From: Hyphochytrium catenoides
Lineage: Eukaryota; Sar; Hyphochytriomycetes; Hyphochytriales; Hyphochytriaceae
Assembly: GCA_900088475.1 (NCBI GenBank)
Contig: FLMG01002637.1
Coordinates: forward strand, 1 to 64,000
Reading direction: 5' to 3'
DNA length: 64,000 nucleotides
Under the pieces are notes generated by a model. That model saw nothing but the letters and a program-made list of their open reading frames with translations, had not been told where the DNA came from and did not search any database. A program made the position numbers and the translations under genes. Positions 11,505 to 23,967 of the stretch are shown here, piece after piece; the first letter of the stretch is position 1; every line of letters begins with the position of its first letter.

Positions 11505-12053
11505 CTCTTGCGGCGGAAAAGCTATTGTCGGATTGAGGGCGATGATGGCTGGGTCGTCCCACTGGACAATAATGCCTTGAAAAATGTCCGCCAGGACCTT
11601 CCTTGAGAGTGAGATCATATCTCCCTCTTCCAGTTCTGCAATGCTCACAACGGGCACGACCGCTGTCACAGCTAAGGGAAACACCATGAGGTCGCGGTAG
11701 AGCTTGAAGTCTTCAGGTGGGAGCATGTGATCCAGGACTGCAAAGTCAGTGGATCCTTGAATAAGTAGCTCTTGTCTCCTCCCTGCAATTGATCCACTAC
11801 CCTCATACTCGATGTCAACTTGCGGCAGATAGGACGAATTCGTTGCGACGCTACTGTACATACGGGCTAGCCGAGGGAAGAGTGGAGCGGTCAGGGTCCC
11901 TCCAGAACCTCTTAGTTTCCATCCACTGATAGCAGAGGGACCAATAGCTACATCAGAAAGGGCAACACTATTCTTCGCCGCAAGGTAGGTAAGTGCAACA
12001 ACCAGCCAGAGGCTGGCTGTCGCAATCCTATTGTCACACAATGTACCCCTCAT

Positions 12054-15000
12054 TTGTCTCCTCCGTCGCCGTTATCAGAAATGGTTTGATACCAGAGGAA
12101 GTACGCTTAACAGGAGAAGGCAGATGAATGCCATGCACTACTGGGTTCAGGAATTGTAGACAGCGCCCAACAGAAGAAACAATCGTGCTAAGAGCCTTTC
12201 GGGGGAAGGTTATATGGTTTCTGTCATCTGCGAAACTTGAGGGGAGGAATGTAGAAGCTTCTCTGTGGTCCGTTGCCCCAGCTCTCTACAGCCAGAGAAG
12301 AAATGATGTGACGGGAATAACGAGTGGCCTCGGGCAGATTTGAGGAATCTTCAAAACGAATCGTAATAGGCCGGAGAGCTGCACATTGGAGGCTACTATG
12401 TACGGAGCTCACTCCTTTGCCATTATTATTGCATATGTGCCTGCTGATGGCTGTCATATGATGCTATTATTAGAATAGTATGATGACTGTCAATAAAGAT
12501 CACAGAAGAAAGAACAATACGTCTTCTGTTCCATGTTAGTAGCCACGATGTGGCAGACGAGCCGCCTGGGTACTTATAAGATAACTCCCATCATACAGGC
12601 CTGCCATCTACTTACTCCCATCGCCGAAGAGGGTACATCATTAGAAAAGTAAAGAGGTTGGAGGAGATAGACGCCAGCACCTTGCGACTTCGTCTCTCAG
12701 CTTGTCAACCTACCGAGGTGACCAACATGACAGCAACTGAAGCGAGCAGATCACCCCAGATGTCGGCCAAACGCTGCATGAAGGGAGTGTCCCATCTTCG
12801 TACCTCTTCCGTCCATTAATTGTCCTGTCGCTCTTACGTAGTAATGGAGCATCATGAAGCCTACTACTAATGACCTTTGCTTCTCCTGCTGGTCGACCGA
12901 AGTCGTTTCATTGTCTCACAAAGCTGAGGAAAGGATAGATAAACACTGGAGCTTCATGGACCAGCAGCAGGTGCCGAAGAAGAGAGCAGCTGATCATCTA
13001 CTCTCCCCATCCCATCCATATCCGGAGTAAGCACATCTCCACCGCCCTGCTGTGTGTCCAGCGCCGCTGCTGCATCCTCTTGATATCCTAGCTCTCAACT
13101 GAATCTAGGTGACATTAGAGGCGGCCCCTCCTCTTCCTTCCTGCAGTCCGTTACACAACCTCCAGGTGATGCTCTCCAGGGCACTTGGGTGTGTCTATCT
13201 CTCAGGAGGTGTGAGTATGCAAGGGCATTGATGGTTCCTCCGTTTCTGGACGATGGAACCGTTGATAATCTCTTTCTCCCTCCTCTCTGAGTCTATTGCA
13301 GGATAGTGGTGGCTTCTGGTCGTCTACTTGGCTCCGTTCTTAGATGAAACGGGTATGCAGAGAGACGTAAGCCGTGCTTGGACCACGTCTTGGAGCAGAA
13401 GTACCATCATATGATATGGCCTCGTCGTTGATTACACAGATGACGGGGTTTTCTTTCGTAAAACACTTGCAGAAAGAGAATAGGAGGTAAACATGGAGAG
13501 AAGGACTGCCAGAGGAAGGATGGAAGACACAAACGCAGGGAAGGGCAACTAGTGAGGCAGTTAGTAGTGCAGCAGGCGGCTCCGCCAAGCAGGAGCAGAA
13601 GATAGACTGCAAAAGAAAAGCGCAGCAGCTACAGGAGGGTGGTGACAGTAGGGTAGCTTGCGCATTGTAGTCTGAGGAGAGAGGGAAGAAAAACGAACGA
13701 AAGAGGAGGAGCGTCTTTATTAAGACGAACCCTCCTCATACTGAAGAAATCGTCTCTCGCCGCTCTGGTCCGTGGGTGCTTCAATCATTTTGGTGTTCCG
13801 TTGTAAGTTCCTCTGTCCCTTGTTCTTCCTCCTTCCTCCATTTCTTCGCTAGCTCCACTTTCGCATACTTCTGCGCTGTCCACCTTGTTTTTCCCGTCGT
13901 CCGCAACTCTCATCCTTCACTTCCTTCGGCTACGCCGCCATTCATATCCATTTCGTGTCCGTTATTCACAAGCAGCAGACTGGTCACAGTGCTAGCACCA
14001 CTGAAAGGAGGAGGAGAAGTCACAGCCATGTGTGTTTGGCACCAATCAGATAGAGTCCACAGAGCTCTAATAAGCTCTTTCGTAGTAAATCCAGCTCTCT
14101 GTTACTACATCGTTGTCCACAGATTGAGATCTTAGCACACATGAGGAGACTAAGGACCCTTTCATCATCTTCCTCCGGAAACTCTAAGTGTATGTACTCT
14201 AAAGTACCAATGAGGCTGCTGAACTCACTATGGGTTACCACCATTGTGAAGTGTAAAAATGCAGCAGCCGCCAAACGAGTAGGGGAAAAGCAATCCGGGA
14301 TCGTTTGGTTGACAATTATCACCTATGGCTCCTGCTGCACCAAAACGGCGTTGTTTGTACTTGTGAGCCACAAGATTGACCACATCCGACTGAGTTATAC
14401 TCCTTTGACGTATGCGACAGTGCATAGAGGTGATAAGTGAGAAGCTCCGTTCCGTCGCACAGTCCATTAAGGCCTTATGCGGATCGTTGTGATGCTTTGA
14501 CATGTTCAAGTGAGATGTAGTGTCTCGTGATGAAAGACGTGTCCTCTGCATATGTCGACGGCTATGATGAAGATCGAAGCTTCAGCCCCTTCCACCACAG
14601 TGTTCGAAGTATAGTAGACAAGATCAAGCTACTACTTTAGAAGTATAACACTCTCTCTGTCCATTAGGAGAAGGGATTATGTCATCTAGCTGCTCTTCTC
14701 AGACTATTACTATGAGTTAGAGCTCTCCCGTTAGCAAGTCAACTACCCCGTCAGATGATTGGAGAGTCTCAACCACTAGGCTTTACTACTCACTCAGCAT
14801 AGAGTGTAGTAGCCCATTCTTCCAGACATCAGTATGTCCTTTCTGATTGCAGATGTGGATCAGCGGATGTCTATAAGGTCGTGTCAGCTGTTAGAACTAC
14901 GCTCTGAGATTTTATTCTTGTCTCTCGTTGTTTCACGGCTCCATGGTGGGGGCCATTAGTATCATTTGGTAACAGCGGTCTAGAAGACCGAAGTAGAGAG

Positions 15001-17858
15001 TTATAGTGACTTCATTCAGTCAGGGCTGCCAAGGGGAGATGAGTGGTGCATAGCATAGATAGGAGATGAGACCGCAAGAGAAAGAGAAGACGCAAGTAAC
15101 TACCACTCATTGCTGAACCACAGGTCTGCGGGGTTTAAGAAGGCAGTAGTGAGACAGAGAGAGGACTCGGGCAAAAAGGAAGGCTGCCAGAGATGAAAGC
15201 TTTGGTGTGCCTACAATATATATGACGATATCCATTTAGCGAAAGAGATAAGGTAGACTGGCAGGCCAGAATGATAATAGGTAAGGTGAACGAGAAAGGC
15301 ACGTCCTGCGTCAAAAGAGCAAGGGACTCATGGAAAGTTCAGCGATAGAATATGGAAAGGACGGTGGCCTCGGTTGCAGACAGACGAGACAGAGCCTGAC
15401 AGTGAAGACGAGATGGGAGCATGAAGAGAACATCTAAGCAAAGGCGAAGGACAGAAGGTAGTAATGCTTGGCATCGAGGAAGATTAAAGGACGAACGACA
15501 GACGTAAGCGAAGGCTGAAGTATAGGAGACGAAGGTGTGAAGAAGAGCAGACTGACAAAAATGAACGACGGAGACCTTAAAGAATAATGCAAGTCAGGAA
15601 AAGTGGACGAGAGAGAAGATCAAAGCGCAGAGGAAACTGGACAAGAGAGAAGATAGACCCAGCCCCGAGGAGATTGAAAATTATTGAATTGTCGAAGGGT
15701 AGGGAAAGTTGAAAGGATGTAGAAGAACAAAGGACACTGCCCACAGTCCACTTCGTGTGCTCTATTTACCGCCAGTTGCTCGGACGGAAGTAGCAGAACT
15801 AGGGTTTAACTTCTTGTGCGGAGAGGTCTTCACAAAGACAAGTTCCTTCTTGAAGTGCTGTTGACATGTATACTCGCTATATAGTACGGTACTCTCTCTC
15901 CGCTTATCTCTTGGAGCAAGTGCGACGATCAGGAGAATGGATGATCCTCCTTATGAGGCTCCCTGGATCTGAAGCTTATCAGTGTAGCTCTTACAAAGGA
16001 GGCCACTCATAGTCTCTAATCCTATGCCCTTAATCATTCTGTCTCACACTTTATTCTCCAGGAACTTACAACTTTTCTTTTTATCTCTCTCTCTGCTCGT
16101 TGACGGTGGGCTGATCTCCTTCGCCAAAACGGATACCCAGTCAATTAAAGATCAAGCGTAGAGAAGAGTCGCAGCGAAAGCGGGCCCACTAGATGAACGA
16201 AGCGAAGACCACTTAGCTTCTGGACCCCTTGGACCAGCATCACCCTAATGAGCAAGCTGCGGATGACTATCAGCCAGTCAGGACCTATTGATGATGAGAC
16301 TTCATCATAGGAGGAGGATCTGCACAGTCGATAACCGCTCTTCTTCCTCTGAAGCAAGATATTATTGAACCTATGAGGTGGGTCGCCGCCTTGTTTTTCC
16401 TCGAACTCCTATCCGTTACAAGCCCCCTCTCTCGCTCCCTACCGTTAGCGGCTCTAACGCAGAAGCTTGCCTTTTATAAAAAATAAGCACAGCGTTGTTG
16501 GCTGTCATCAGAGAGAAGAAGTGCTGAAAGACAGGCTGTCATCCCACTCTCTCACAGGCTTCTTAGTGGCAGTGGATGATGAACGGTTATTGCAATGCTT
16601 TTCTTTCCTCTTCGCTCTTCTTCGTTCGGATGATGAGAAGATGGCCAGGTAGAGCGGCGTCCGTTGTGGCCCCTCCTGTCACCTCAGGAACTAAGGCTTT
16701 ACTAGAAGGAGACGAAAGTGTACCTTATTAGTCTTTTTAGGTTAACTGATGGTGGGCCCCAGCAACCGCTTGACCTTCACACGGCTTCCATACTTTTGGC
16801 GGTGTCTGTTGATAGGCGGAAGGGAAAGTCCCGACAGTCTGCATTTGCTTCGATTCTCCTTCAAAGTGTTCCTCCTTAACACCTTGCTCATCTCGTAAGA
16901 AAGGAAACTGAACCTTCCCACCCTTTTTTTACCCCTCACACTTCCTTTCTTTCTGTGACTTGAATCTAGGAAGCGAGGATGGTCACCGAACGAACAAGGA
17001 ACCTTAAAAGTAACCACCCGTGTCACATCCTAGTCATGTTTAATATTGGTGGACCGAGAGGGACAGTCCAGGCCATCTTCTCTCCTCCCGTGGTAGTGTC
17101 TTCTGACTGCTAGTGGTGAGCCAGTGGAAATAGCAGCGGTTGTTATTTCCACCATCTACTATCTCTTCTTCTTCCAGCAAGACCCGAAGTAGCAAAGCCT
17201 GCAGCATGCACTGGATACTTCCAAGAGAACCGTCATATTGACTACTACTAAGTGCTACAATATGCTGAAAGAATCAAACGGCTGTTACTTGCAAGCGGTA
17301 CGACCATCAAACCGAGGCTAGCTCTTGACACGGTGTTTTTGCTGCTTCATCATCAAATCATAATAGGCTCTGGCATATCCACCTTGTTAAAGCGGAATCT
17401 GCAAGGATGGGACGCAAGATGGGAGGATGATTAAACGCATACATTTCGGGGCACACTAACAGCCCTTAGTATTTAGAGGTATATTGCTCATTAATAACAC
17501 TTTTCTTAGGAAGACTTTTGCAGGGCCGACTCGCCTAACCGGGGGGTGGCATTGGCCCTCGGTACATAGCCCTAACATCTCTTCCCCATAGGGACTCTGG
17601 GAAAGAATGGTCAGTCCGGTCCGACGAAGCCTGGCCCAAGACGATCGGCTTCCTTGCTTTGGATGGTGAGGGGCAGTGTTTGTCGGAGGAGGGTGAGATA
17701 ATAAACTGCAGTTTTAACCTCTTGTCGTGTGCTTCCGTATGATGGACACGATGAGGCACAGGGAGCATCTCATTTGATGAATCCCCGGCTGACAGTCCAA
17801 TACCCTGGTGGTTGAGACATCTTCAAATAGCGAATCTCCTCACCGTTTAAATACTACC
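12054..17858. other. Gene-poor stretch between receptor copies 2 and 3
   Basis: About 5.8 kb. This is the shared upstream region of two divergently transcribed receptor copies. Only short ORFs (up to about 120 codons) appear, with no signal peptide plus domain combination, no recognisable motif and no clear exon series. I see nothing further in it. Confidence 0.55.
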
Positions 17859-20800
17859 ATGAGTTTCCCACCTCCTTGCCTGTTGTTCCACTCGTTTCTC
17901 CTCATTGCTACCGTTGTGCAATCTTATAATGCTATGGCTACCTCCCTGGCGGATATGGATCACCATGCAACGCTGAAAGGTGCTGGAGGATCGATGGGTG
18001 CCCAACTATTCTCTAGGCTTAACCGTATGTACGATAGTGCAGTACCTGATCTAGGTCTTCTCGGAGTAGATATTATTTACGAGAGTACGCAAGGGTCTGT
18101 TGCAGGGAGAGAGAAGCTGCTTGCTGAAGGTTCTATACATTTCGCTGTGGTGGATTACCAGCTGCCTCAATCAGACTTCAAATCCTACCGAGACCTCTTC
18201 GTTGTACCGTTTGTAGCCTCTGCGTTGGTCCCGGTAATCAACATCGCAGAGCTGGAGGATGGACAAAGGATCATCCTGTCGAGAGAGTTACTGGCTGGCA
18301 TATTTATGGGCACGGTCACTCGCTGGGACGATGCGGGCATTGTCTCCTTAAACCCAACAATAGTAGATCTACCACCAGAGCCCATTAGACTCCTCCTTCC
18401 CACTGGCACCCCCAAGAGTGCAGAGATCTTTGCACAAGCCTTGAGCTCTTTCAGCCCAGAGTTTGCAGGTACCGTGGGCCTGACCCTGAAACCCCGATGG
18501 TGCAATGGCGACGCTGTGTCCACAGCCGATCCTGGACTTCCATATAATACTGTCAATTGCAGCGAGGGCAATACCACCAGCAGGCTGTACTACACGGCAA
18601 CTGGCAAGGAAGGTTTAACTGCAGCCGTAAGTCCGGCCTACGCCTTGTGTGGCGTAGCTGTATTCATGCCGTCCATCGTTTTAATCAGGTCTTAGACTTC
18701 AGTTGATGACCGCAGTTGCGCCTCCTGTCGCTTTTTTTCTCAAACAGCAGTTTCGCCAATGATACTGACTTGACCTTTTCCCGTCACCACAGTTCACGAT
18801 GCTGCCCTATTCAATCACCTTCCTCTACTACAACGAGGCCATTGAACGAGACTTTGCAAGCGCCATGCTTATCAATAAGGCAAATGCTACTATTAGTGCA
18901 TCTGTGGATACTATCACCAACTCTTTACTAATGGCTGAAGGAACTTTTGACACGCGGTACAATGCCTCTGTGCTTGACACTGTCGCCCCACGCGGTTGGC
19001 CAATTGTCTCCATAGCTTACCTCACCATTCGGGGAAGGACACATTTGGGTGACTGTCAGGAACGAAGGGCCTTGGCCGAATTCTTTCGATGGGTTTTGGT
19101 TAGCCCACAATACGTTGAGCTTGCACATAGTTTAGGATACGCGGTGCTTAGCGAGCACTCCCGCAAAAGCATTGTGGCGGATATTGCCAGCCAGGTCTCC
19201 TGTGTGTCTAACTGTGTCGGTATCCCCAAAGCCCTGTGCTCCTGCATTGGGACTGGTAGGCGTTGTCGTAAGGCTGTAACACCCTCTCAAAAGGCCGAAG
19301 TGTTCTATCTAGGCTATCCTAGCTTCGTCGAGAGTTCAGTTCATGTTGTCCTGGATGGTTACAAGGGTCATAGCTCACATTCGGTAGGTAGGTATCCTGG
19401 ATGGAGAGAAGATAAAACTTTATGGAGTGCCATTGCCTCAGACCTCTATGCTGACATCAGCATGGGTTTGGTGTCGTCAAAGCAGATGTTGGCACATTTA
19501 GCGACATCACCCGAATCCTCGTCCAGCAGTCAAGATATACTTACTAACGGCGAGGTCGCCCTAACTCCTTTTTTCGTGGGGTCTGTGGGCATCGCTTTCA
19601 ACCTCAATTCCTTACGCATGGTTACTGTCACGCCCGACGTGTTGGCAGATATCTATCTGGGAAAAATAACTCTATGGAATGACCCAAGGATCCAGCAGCT
19701 GAACTCTGATGTATCTCTACCGCCCATCAACATCTCTATCGTTATCGATGCCGGGGCCCTGGAGATATCTGAAGTTCTCATCACATATTTGCGGAATGTC
19801 AGTCAAGACTTTCACGATGCCATGGATGCCAACAGTAACCTCAACCACCTGCGTACCTTTCGATCTCATGTCATTGAAATGACGTCTGAGCTGAGCTTAC
19901 GCGGGGCAGTAGCGGCCATAGAAGGAGCGATAGGTGGGGTCTGGATAAGAGAAGAAGACGAAGAAGATATCAATGTGCTGTTACTGCAGAGCGCCAGGGG
20001 CATCAAGATGGATCCGTTTCTCTCTTCCATACGGGCCTGTTTTGACGCTTTAGGCTTGCGTGCTGTCTATCCCATCAACCGCTTTGCGTCTATCTTTGAC
20101 AACGTCGCTAGAAACGATAGGGATTGTTGGCCGCTCGTTGTGGAGTATAATCTAATGGTCAAACGGGTGTGGAACGCGGACGGTGCTTCATCGACGGCCC
20201 AGGAAGTGGCAGATTTTTTACAATGGTTTATTGGGAATGATCTGCGGGAGGCCCTTGCTGTTTTAAGCCCAGACGTAGCGAGCTTCGTAATGTCCCCCAT
20301 CGCACAGACCATCTCTCTGGGTGAGGCTTCAATTCTGTCTCCTCAGCCGCCCTGTAGCCGAGAGCATATGGTCTATACGTTGTCCGCTTGCCATGAGCAG
20401 GTAATGACTGCGCGTATCAACTGGGCAAGTGGAACTGAGAGCCGAAGCTGCCTGAATGGTCAACCGTTATACGACGACATCGAAATTAGCTGTGATCATG
20501 TTCCTCTGGGCTCATCGGTGGCGTACGGGATCATCGCGCTCGTAGTCATGTCATCCGCCGTATTGGTCCCGTTCCTAGGTTTTACCTTCCATTATCGATA
20601 TTCGAAGGCCCTTGTAGTTTCCCAAGTCAACTTCACTCTTCTGTTCATCATGGGAGCTACGTTCCTGGTCATCTCCTCACTTTCATTGATAGGACCCAAC
20701 GACGAGACGAACTGCATAGTGCGTCCTTGGACACTCAGTATCAGCTTCTCCGTGCTCTTTGCTCCCCTTTTGATGAAGCTTAAAAGGGTCTACACCCTAT

Positions 20801-21582
20801 TTGGACAAAGGACTTTGAGGCGAGCCGTGGTCTCAAACCTTCGAGTGGCGGCTGAGACCTCTGTATTTGTTCTGATAGACGTTCTTATCCTACTATCCTG
20901 GCAATTTGGCTCAAAAATAAGCTCCACAACAGCTTTTGAGACTATAGAGATCCTTGGTGATGTTCCTAGGGAAGTGTGTGACTATGGGAACAATGCTGGC
21001 ATGATCGTTATGTTGACCTACAAGTGTCTGGTCCTCGGTGTTGGAGTGTACTTGGCGATCAAGTCTTGGGAAATTGTTGCTGACTATTCTGAGGCCAAGC
21101 AGCTAGCAATTGGACTGTACAACGCCACACTAATGGGCGGCCTAACGCTGCTTTTGACCATGGTGATTGATACATCCATCACCATCAGGGTGCTCCTTCT
21201 GGCTGTTTCTTGCTGTATGGTGGCACTCATCTGCGTGATACTGGTTATGACACCAAAGCTCTTTTACTTGTACAAGAATCCAAACTCTAGAACATCTACG
21301 AAGAAGGCATCAGCAGCGGGACACCACCCTAGCTTCTCCCGTCCTCCTGCTCGAGGAAGCGTCCTTGACATAAACGCTAATGTCAGACCGCAGCCCATAC
21401 TGTCAGATCCGACATCCACTACCGGCCCTGAGACTCCTGCACTTCTTTCTGACCCAGGTACCAAAGTTCAGCCCAACAAGACGGTGGTGGAAAGCGCCTC
21501 ATCTGTTGGGGAGGTAAATGATGGAGACAAAGTCTCATGCATGACAGGTCCTCGGAGGACCCTTAGCCCTGCGGTCCCTTGA
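17859..21582 (+). CDS. Double PstS-domain, class C-like seven-helix receptor (copy 3, intact, inverted)
   Basis: Exons 17859-18626 and 18793-21582 (166-base phase-0 intron, GTAAGT...CACAG) encode about 1185 residues. An in-frame ATG at 17808 exists, but the ATG at 17859 starts a proper signal peptide (MSFPPPCLLFHSFLLIATVV), so it is preferred. Domain 1 shows LKGAGGSMGAQLFSRL, FAVVDYQLP, AGIFMGTVTRWDDAGIVSLNP and GWPIVSIAYLTIRGRTH, all in PstS order. The Cys cluster CVSNCVGIP...CSCIGTGRRC separates it from domain 2 (TPFFVGSVGIAFNL, ADIYLGKITLWNDPRIQQLN, CWPLVVEYNLMVKRVW). The 7TM domain has LFAPLLMKLKRVYTLFG, REVCDYG and MTPKLFYLYKNP. The tail keeps RTSTKK and RGSVLD. It lies in opposite orientation to copies 1 and 2. 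Domain assignment is strong; ligand and signalling are inferred. Confidence 0.88.
18627..18792 (+). other. Conserved phase-0 intron of receptor copy 3
   Basis: GTAAGT donor and CACAG acceptor join ...GLTAA to FTMLPYSITF, at the homologous site of the other copies. It is more than twice as long as the introns of copies 1 and 2. Confidence 0.85.
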
Positions 21583-23286
21583 GACGGTGTTCGTCATACT
21601 AGACGGCCTTTATACTTTGGCAGTCTGACCCTCAGTACAACACCTATCAATGTTGATCTCGCACATTACTAAGCGTCGATGGTAAACGCCAGACACAGAA
21701 GGGCTCCATATGTTCAAAGATGTAGAGAAAGAGAAGAGATACTTACAGACCGATATTCTTAAATGAGTCATTTTTCCATCTGTGCTAACCTCATCCAGGG
21801 CTAGAACGAGTCTGTTCAACCGGATACCCAGTACTTCAAGCCTTGTATTAACCACGACTGGAAAGTGGTCAATCAGCTCTTGCCCTCTCACCGTCTCGGA
21901 CAAATCAGCTCCTCTACTAATGCACTTCTGGGTTATGAATCTAACGCTGGAAAGCGTTGGTCAGGAGCGTTCCGGTCCATCGCCCTATTGTTAGCCATAA
22001 CCTGATCAGTAACCATTGCATCTAAAAGAGCGAATAGCAGCACTCGTGTGACGGTGGTGACGGAACGGAAGAGCTCTGAGGAGCTGATTGTGTCGTTGCA
22101 CTATAAGGCAACAGTCTCTGCCTTCCCCCATGTATAAGATGAGGAATGCAGAGCAGTAAGAGCCTAATGGGCCAGTTACTGGCAAAAAAAAAAAAATTCT
22201 GCCCCAGAGTAATAGTTAATCTGCTGGCCATCAAAGGACCAGATGACAGGGATTATTGGCTTGGGCCTTTACACAACATGACCTGCTGAAAAGGCGGCTC
22301 GTAGAGCTCCCCGTCCTTTCTTCTTCACTGGATGTGAAGTTGTTGCCATGATGACGGACTGTGAATATCGTATGGACCAGATATCAAGAGGCGTTATTAT
22401 TGTTCTCAGTAAATATGTTATAAGATGGATGATGCTAGTTCCTAGACAACCTAGTATGGTATAGAGCTGCTGCAGGAAAAGTTATGCCACTGCCGAGCCA
22501 CCGGCTCCTCTTCTTCCCCACTTGTGCATAGTGTCCATTGGTGGGCCGCAACCGCGGCGTGGCAGCAGCTATCTCAGTCGATGAAGGGGGAAACGGACAT
22601 AAGAGGAGGCGAGATGAACCGAACTTCAGAACCAGACCACGGCCGCCGAACGTCAGATAATGAGTCAGTCCTGATCACACATTCTCCTAATAAATAATTC
22701 GCTAGCTCTCCATGACGATCTCCTTTCATCATCGTTTTCATCTGTCCAGCAACAATGCATTGTTCTCTGTCTCTTTCTTTTACTCTATCGTGAGCTCCAG
22801 ACGCCCTTCTTCACTTGCTGCTGCTGCAATTCTTCTCTGAGCTCCCAGGCGTCACCAGGCAAAAAGAAGGTGATTACAGGGTAGGGCAGTACAGCACTCA
22901 CTCGAATACTGTCAAAACAACTACACCAATTCCTCGGTCACTACGTAACACGACGATGCGGTACATCACAGGAAGTCTCACACTACTAGGGCGGAAAATG
23001 GGCCACTGCCTGGCTGCTGAGGAAGAAAGAAGTCCGCCCGGCAGAACCAGAAGATAGATCAAACACTTAGTCAAGAACTATTAGGAGATGCTGGAGGCAG
23101 AGGGGCAAAGCAAAAGTGTGCAGCAACAGGTGTAGGACAGATGCTAGGGCAGAGAAGCAAGAAGCTAGTAGCTAGGGGAGAGAACATGGGGCCAGGGATG
23201 ATGGTTTGTGTCCTGATTAATAAAAGAAAGTCATAGAAGATGCATATCTCCTCTCTCTGACATTTTCTGCCAAGAGTAACCTCTGC
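21583..23286. other. Intergenic stretch, no gene recognised
   Basis: Downstream of receptor copy 3. It contains a 13-14 base poly-A run near 22183 and only short ORFs. Confidence 0.5.
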
Positions 23287-23967
23287 ATGATGAACAGGAT
23301 GATGGCACGAAAGTTGACGACTCTTACTGGGGTAATGAAGGACAGCCGCGACAAAGCTACGACGCCCCCCATTCTGAGTCTTCCTACTGAGCTGCCACTT
23401 ATCAGAAGCATTTGGAAGGAGAAAGCGCAAAGCAGAAACGGTCACACGTCATATGCCACGCTACCCGGTGGTGATGAGAAGGATATGCCCCGTAATGCTA
23501 TATGGCTGGAAACAATGGAGGAAGACCGAACTATTGAGCACTATGACCGCGGCTTGTTGTGGGTGAATGACTCCGTTGTTCTCTCGCCGCCCAGTCCAGT
23601 CTTCTATAGCGTGGTACAGGTGGAATTAGTAGCGCAGTCCTTGCCAGACCTTTGCCATCCGCCACCGTTAGAAGCAGTAGTGCTGAAGGATTGGTCTCAG
23701 GGCTACGTAGGCATTCGCCCCAATAAGGGACTGGTGCTGGCAAGGAACGAGAAAAAACATGACGATACCATGCCAAGAACTGCCCTCAGCAACTTCCTCT
23801 TCTTATTGTTGCCGTTATCTCTCATTGTGCTGCTTCTTATGGTCGGCCCGTGCCTCATCAACGGTAGAGGGGAACGATGGCATGCTTTTAGGGACCATCA
23901 TCACACATGCCAGGCTCATCTATTACAAAGTCCGGATAGTGACACTTCCTTGGTCAATGCCGGGTGA
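23287..23967 (+). CDS. Hypothetical protein with one predicted membrane segment (doubtful)
   Basis: An open frame of 226 codons without a recognised domain. Near the C-terminus (residues about 162-188) is a strongly hydrophobic run, NFLFLLLPLSLIVLLLMV, followed by CLINGRGERW. The N-terminal part is not a signal peptide and there is no family match I can name. Its length is above most random frames here and the hydrophobic block is coherent, but it could be a chance frame or the last exon of a spliced gene. Confidence 0.2.
   Translation: MMNRMMARKLTTLTGVMKDSRDKATTPPILSLPTELPLIRSIWKEKAQSRNGHTSYATLPGGDEKDMPRNAIWLETMEEDRTIEHYDRGLLWVNDSVVLSPPSPVFYSVVQVELVAQSLPDLCHPPPLEAVVLKDWSQGYVGIRPNKGLVLARNEKKHDDTMPRTALSNFLFLLLPLSLIVLLLMVGPCLINGRGERWHAFRDHHHTCQAHLLQSPDSDTSLVNAG

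Larger units (their letters stand above)
8357..12053 (-). pseudogene. Double PstS-domain seven-helix receptor (copy 2), frameshifted
   Basis: This copy has the same architecture and intron position as its neighbours. It starts MRGTLCDNRIATASLWLVVA, probably a signal peptide. PstS-like domains 1 and 2, the Cys cluster, the seven helices and the RTSTKK tail motif are all readable. Three frameshifts break it, each an apparent tandem duplication: taatggg doubled at 11491-11504 (+7), gc doubled at 11016-11019 (+2), and an extra base in the run at 9371-9372 (+1) at the end of helix 1. The intron is 11168-11251 (84 bases). Between these points the frames are open and well conserved, and the final ORF runs to a normal stop at 8357. 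This indicates recent decay, or in part assembly error. As read, it would give only a truncated domain 1. Confidence 0.85.

Noticed and set aside
17808-17858. Upstream in-frame ATG of receptor copy 3
   Set aside because: It would put 17 polar residues in front of an otherwise good signal peptide; the paralogues start directly with the signal peptide.
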